A stretch of DNA of 64,000 nt from Henricia sp. BOLD:AAB3569 (taxonomy: Eukaryota; Echinodermata; Asteroidea; Spinulosida; Echinasteridae): positions 1,488,001 through 1,552,000 of the forward strand of contig JBBELK010000001.1 in NCBI GenBank assembly GCA_037783545.1. The letters run 5' to 3'. The translations under genes were made by a program, and so were the position numbers. Positions within the stretch are counted from its first letter, which is position 1, and each line of letters begins with the position of its first letter. Under the pieces are notes generated by a model. The model was not told where the DNA came from, made no database searches, and saw nothing but the letters and a program-made list of their open reading frames with translations. Positions 59,189-64,000 of this stretch are shown one piece after another.

Positions 59189-60394
59189 CTATACAGTGTA
59201 TTTAACTCTATAGAATATCTGGCTATTGCGAATAGCAGCCGAGCGCCCTCGCCATTTCTAAACAGTTCATCTATTTCACGGTGACTTTATTTTGGTTCCA
59301 CAACACACTTCAAAGCAGCCGCCTACACACAGTGAGGTGTTATAGTCCAATTTCCCGCATTTATGCTATAAACCCCTTGTCCCATAAACCGCAATTTAAA
59401 AACAGTTCACTGTTTACGTCTTCTCCGTGTAAGTTAACTGGCAGTTTACGACCCCCTTGAAATCCCACAGCCCTACTCTATGATTTATGGCCGTGTATCG
59501 ACGGGTCCTGACACTCTAAAACACGGTCCCCAGCAACACAACATCTGGAAACAGTAGCCCAAGTTATACCAGCGGATAAAACGGACCGTCCAGGCCTTCA
59601 CTATAATTCTGAAACAATACATGCAATTGATCTCTCTTATACCTGTTTGTTTATTATTGACTTATTTTGTAAAGATTTTGATTGCTTATTTGTATACGTC
59701 ACTCAGCTTTCTCGTATAACAACGATGGCATTTTCAAGCTCAAAATCACACCCATCCATGTGTGCGGTTTTCCCGATTCATAACACGCCTGCAGAACCAT
59801 TGTGTCCGTTTGTACCATTGTGTCCACAGATGGTTTTTGGCCCATTATGTCCACACCATTTTTAAATTTAAGCTCAGATTTCGCTGAAACAAAATGGTGG
59901 GAAAATGTACATTTGGGGAAGCGCTGGGCCGCAATCCACTTGTTCGTGTTTCGCTGGCTTATTAAAATGTCAATGCGTTGACTTTCTGACCCCCGGCGTG
60001 TCCTTATCTGCACTCAACCAAAACACTCGGTGTTAATGCGAGCCAAGGGACCCATTTGACGAAATGGCGGTCTCCGAAGTTAGAAAAACTCTGCCATCAA
60101 AACGTCCTATTAAATCGCTCGACTTGCTCGATCCGTGGGCGTTCGGTTCGCGGGATGTGACCCCGGAGGTGTGACATTGTTTTGACACAAAACTGAGCGC
60201 GTGGCTTTGTCGAATCTGGTTTATAGGGCAGAAAATTTAAAAAGAAAGCCATTGGCGGTCTGTTTAGTTATTGCAAGTATATACAATTAACTAATCACAA
60301 GTCGGAACTTAAACTTAGTCGCAGTTCAAGATATTAGTGAGGTTTCGGTCGCGCACCGGTTAGGCTACTGCAAATTATGTTATTATGGTTTGCA

Positions 60395-60750
60395 ACTCGT
60401 GCGGAGCGGTCTCGTGGATCGTATTCAAAACTTGGGTTAGTTCCAAAGGTAGTGGGTTCGAATCCCGGTCCGGCCCGCATCCATGGTGCGTGTACTCTTG
60501 AGCAAGGTACTTTGCCACGCATTGCTTCTCTCCACCCAGGAGCAAAATGGGTACCTGAGAGGGTAGCGAAGGTTGATGTGTTTGATTAGCCGTTGAGCGC
60601 CTAAGGCAGCCGGGGATGTATACTCCCCAGGGAGCTGAGATGGTATATGGAGTGATTTAATGGAGCCCTATGATCAGGGTAATGATAGTGTAGGCGCCTT
60701 AGTGGGGTTTTCCCCGATAAGTGCGCGGTATGAGTCCATATTATTATCAG
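60395..60750 (+). mobile_element. tRNA-headed SINE with V-type core
   Basis: The tRNA-like head ends with the B box GGTTCGAATCC (60455-60465) and GGCCCGCA. The core CTTGAGCAAGGTACTTTGCC follows at about 60497, then a body of about 230 bp and a TATTATTAT tail. The core is of the type conserved in V-SINEs of vertebrates and some marine invertebrates. The SINE appears full length. Confidence 0.8.
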
Positions 60751-62750
60751 GCCTGATTACTATCATTTCAGATATCACGTAAATATATTTTGGAAGCAAC
60801 ACGCTAAATCACAAGTTTATTACTTTCCAAACTCCTCTTTTCCCGTATCTCCGTTCGCGGCCATTTGTGTACATCCGGCAGAGATACAGCCCGGTGTGGA
60901 TATATCCCCCACTCCTTCCCCAGAGCCATTTCAGGGCGTACCCTCCATCATACAGATCATTTCATCTTGCTACGGGCGAACTTCTCGTCGTTATCTCGCA
61001 AATTAACTACGAGACGTACACAGCAGACGAAGCCACAAGGGAAAAGTATTGTTCGTTTTAGAGTTGTGAATGTGGGGTGTGATTTTTTTTAATGAATTAC
61101 CTATTGAATTACTAAATTCGCTGCGTTTTGCAAAAGATCGGTAGAGCTTATGCAAGCAATTAGGCGAACAAAGACATAGTGAGTAGCGTTGCTCAATTCT
61201 GAGCATAGACAATTGGTATCGCTAATTGCAAATTCCCGCCGTGTGAAGCTGTAAACTAAGATAACACTCGTACATTTTTGACGCAGAAAGATGCACTCCA
61301 TGAAATATAAAGCGCTATTTTCAAGCGATTTTCTTCCTTTTTTATTTTCTGCCGACTGACATAACAAACATGCCAAAGCAGTCTGTTAATATAAAAAAAT
61401 TCAAACGTGTTTTCATCTTTTTATTGTCTGAAATTATTTGTATAACTCTTTTCAACTTCCCGTACAAAGCGTCTGCGATGCTGCTTTTTGTGAAGTCATT
61501 TATTCAAACGTTTCTTTCTTCCTTTCTTAACTTTCCAAATTAGTTTCCACTATGGAGTTACATCAGCGGCATTTATTACGATTTGCTTTAATAATTAAAG
61601 TTTGCTTGTCAGTCGCTGATTTGAATGAAAACAGCAAATTTCACAGAGCCTCGAGCAAACACAGTCCGCAAAGTTTTCTTTGACACTGTTTTGTGTAGAG
61701 AAAGCGGCATGTTGTGGTGTCTAAACAGTCATATGCCATTTAGAAGTCTGCTGTCAACTTGCCGAGAAGCAGGAATAAGAGTTCAATATTTGAATGTACT
61801 TTTTTCGATAACCAAATTATAAGAAATAGTTTGTATAATTGGAAAACCGGTTGTGCATGAAAGCATGCAGGAAACGCAGTGTGGCATAAATGGAACACCG
61901 TGGGATCGGCTTTCTCATGCTATCCCAAAGGCGGGTGCCTATTTGGAACAATCTTTTAGGGGTGTATTTTATTTGTACATACAACGTTTTTTCAACGAAA
62001 ATTCAAAATAACATTGAAATCTACATGCACGGCCACTTTAAAGGGCCTGAAATGGTATATATTTTTATCAATGAAATCTATGCTATGCAACCACCCCATT
62101 CATTTATACAGTCATAAAAACCCAATACTTGGAAGTTGTTTTCGGGGTTAAAATCAAGGTTTTTGGTTTTTATGCTAATAAAAATTTACATATTCATGAG
62201 CAAAGTTGTGATGTCACATTAGGCAAACACAGGAAAATCTTCGACAAATAGACACTGCCGTGCTAACATTTATTTCTTTTCAGTGTTTGATTTGATTCCA
62301 GCAAATATATTAATTTGTCTGTTATATTGTAATATCTGTTAAATACTCGACATTTTCGCTGGGCCCCGTTGATATATGCTAACAATGGACGTGAATGTTA
62401 ATCCTTTACGCCTTCGAGGCTGATGTGTATTAATAAACGAAGGCCCCCAAAATGGAACATGGGGTAGATTTCTATCAAAGTCCTCTTATCTCAACAATCA
62501 ATGTTTAGTTCTGAAGCGGTTGGGGTCTCTGGCATTGTGATAGACCTACATCTTAAAGCTGGGTGCTTTTGGCTTTCCATGCCTGGACCGGGGTATTAAG
62601 ACATCTAGCTAGCGAGTGCGATTGGGCATGTTTCGAGGTGGGTTTTATTGAGCTATGACGAACTGAAATAACGCGGCGTAGCCACGAGGCGAACTATTAT
62701 TAAAATAGGACAGGCAATAATGATTCACACAGAGAGAAAAAATGATCTCA
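60751..62750. other. No gene recognised
   Basis: Mostly AT-rich with scattered short frames and no recognised family. 62330-62650 is free of obvious repeats and of mixed composition. Confidence 0.45.
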
Positions 62751-63450
62751 TTTTCGGGATGTCCTAGCTCATCAGGCGGGAACGCTCAATTTGGGAAAAT
62801 CTTTGCAGACGAGAATTTGCCGCCCGCAGCACCCGCGCGAATCAAGTGAACGCAATTTGTCAAAGCCTGTCCATAAACCCGATGCTCCGTTGCTCGCGGG
62901 TCGCCACATCTGCCCGCCAATATTATAACCAAAGAGAGCTCTCCCAAGCCCGCTAAGTAACGACAGGAATCTTAATTTAACTCAACTCCGGGAGAGAAAT
63001 AGGGAAAAAGGGCCAGACGTGTCATATTTTGCCCCCGTTTCTCCACCGCCGGGCCAGTTCGCGCGCGCGGGAAATGGATGTCGTCTGCTCGCCCAAGTTG
63101 AAAGGGATTCGGTGGCGTTGCCATGGCGTTCAGCGCGCTACATCGCCTGCCCCGAGTGTGTGACACAGCGGACCCTCACCCGCCCACAAGCATTATTTCG
63201 CTGCATCTTATCAAACCTGTCCTTCTTTCTCTTTTATCCCACACCATATTTTCTATCCCTGTCTTTTCTTTCCGCTCAGAGGTTCGGGAATATGAGGGTT
63301 TTTCCTTGCCATCTTGAATTGTCTGCGCCCGCCGGCCGCGGCGACAGTCAGGCGTCCCGCTCCGAGATACGCAAGAATAGCCGCACAATAAACTGGTTGA
63401 TTTTACTGAAATTCGAAACTGCATCCAATCTCCAATAGGAAAAAGAGGCA
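62750..63450. promoter_or_regulatory. GC- and CpG-rich island, possible promoter
   Basis: Compared with its surroundings this stretch is clearly richer in GC and CpG (for example CGCGCGCGGGAAATGG at 63061 and GCCGGCCGCGGCGACAG at 63331). A 139-codon frame at 63019-63438 has no recognised similarity and is rivalled by other frames on both strands, so I do not call it a gene. A promoter or first exon of a gene beyond the window is possible (inference). Confidence 0.3.
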
Positions 63451-64000
63451 CCGTATTTTATGCCTCTTCACAATATATGCGTATGCTTGGAGTTGGTCGC
63501 ACAATAGCCGGGAACCCGAACACCATTTTCTAGACGGAATCCTTTATTTAATCGTTTCATTCAAGCCATAAACGTCAACGCGGTCGAACAACAACACAAA
63601 AGAACCCAGTTGCTGTGTGTACATTTCGGGAGTGTGCGCGTTGCTGGTGTGCGCGCAGTTGACGTGTGTTCCTTCAAAATCTTCGACAAATAGACCCGGA
63701 CGTTTGTGGGATCAAACCAGCGAAACTGTCAGTCAGTTCTGGTTTATGGCAGAAAAGAAAAGACACTGGCCGTTTTACTTAGGGCAGTCTGAAGGGATGG
63801 TCACTTTAGAGGGTCGTGGAAAAGGGGTGAACGACCACGCGGTCGGTCGCCTTTGGGATTTACCGAGGTTTTAAAAGTTCACAATCAATAACTCCTAAAA
63901 GTTCCAAATAGGTCATTTGGAACTACAGACAAGACCTGCTTTTGTTCGTCATCTCTGTTGCAATGCATTATGGGTCGCATTTGTACCAAACAAACCAGTC
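63451..64000. other. No gene recognised
   Basis: Ordinary sequence to the window end, with a short frame (63617-63874) lacking similarity. Confidence 0.45.

Larger units (their letters stand above)
57701..60394. other. No gene recognised; two inverted-repeat elements
   Basis: Contains the inverted repeats at 58091-58166 and 59059-59188. 60061 onward (GAAATGGCGGTCTCCGAAG) is GC-richer but yields no recognisable protein. Several short minus-strand frames look accidental. Confidence 0.45.

Noticed and set aside
63019-63438. 139-codon open frame in the GC-rich island
   Set aside because: Competing frames exist on both strands and no motif is recognised. GC-rich sequence lacks stop codons by composition.

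Overview
This is eukaryotic, metazoan genomic DNA, gene-poor and dense with repeats. The only host gene I can support is the 3' end of GMDS (GDP-mannose 4,6-dehydratase): its last two coding exons lie at 28613-28681 and 29245-29307 on the + strand, with consensus splice sites and a stop codon. No earlier GMDS exon was found by reading, so the first 28.6 kb is probably GMDS intron (inference). The organism is probably a marine invertebrate deuterostome. An echinoderm, possibly a sea star, fits best, judging from tRNA-derived SINEs with a V-type core, TTAA-flanked palindromic MITEs and the very common TACATGTA motif. This is a judgement of style, not a proof.

Region by region. 1-11 kb: nested MITEs, hairpins and tRNA-derived SINEs, including a SINE whose tRNA-like head is repeated about seven times. 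11.0-15.5 kb: a composite element with matching ends that encloses a broken APE/RT LINE and, near its right end, a 90-bp piece of GMDS coding sequence. 15.6-28.6 kb: mostly unrecognised intronic sequence with MITEs, including a MULE-like one with a 9-bp target duplication. 28.6-29.3 kb: the GMDS terminal exons, with a candidate 3' UTR to about 30.05 kb. 30-35.7 kb: palindromic MITEs and a nested pair of transposons. 35.7-40.7 kb: two related elements made of long internal repeats, packed with TGACGTCA palindromes and ending in strong hairpins. 41.4-56.8 kb: a 15.4-kb satellite of 42-bp and 34-bp units with several levels of higher-order repeat. 56.8-64 kb: mostly unrecognised sequence, two SINEs, and a GC-rich island near the end.

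The repeats are interrelated. The same families recur across the window (MULE-like at 0.5, 22.9 and 31.4 kb; TTAA MITEs at 1.3, 4.7, 27.6, 30.1 and 33.9 kb; the TTTACAC element in opposite orientations at 2.9 and 28.7 kb). Nested insertions with readable target duplications allow relative dating. The most unusual items are the GMDS fragment held inside a transposon only 13 kb upstream of the GMDS 3' exons, the satellite whose + strand is open in all three frames, and the CRE-rich element pair.
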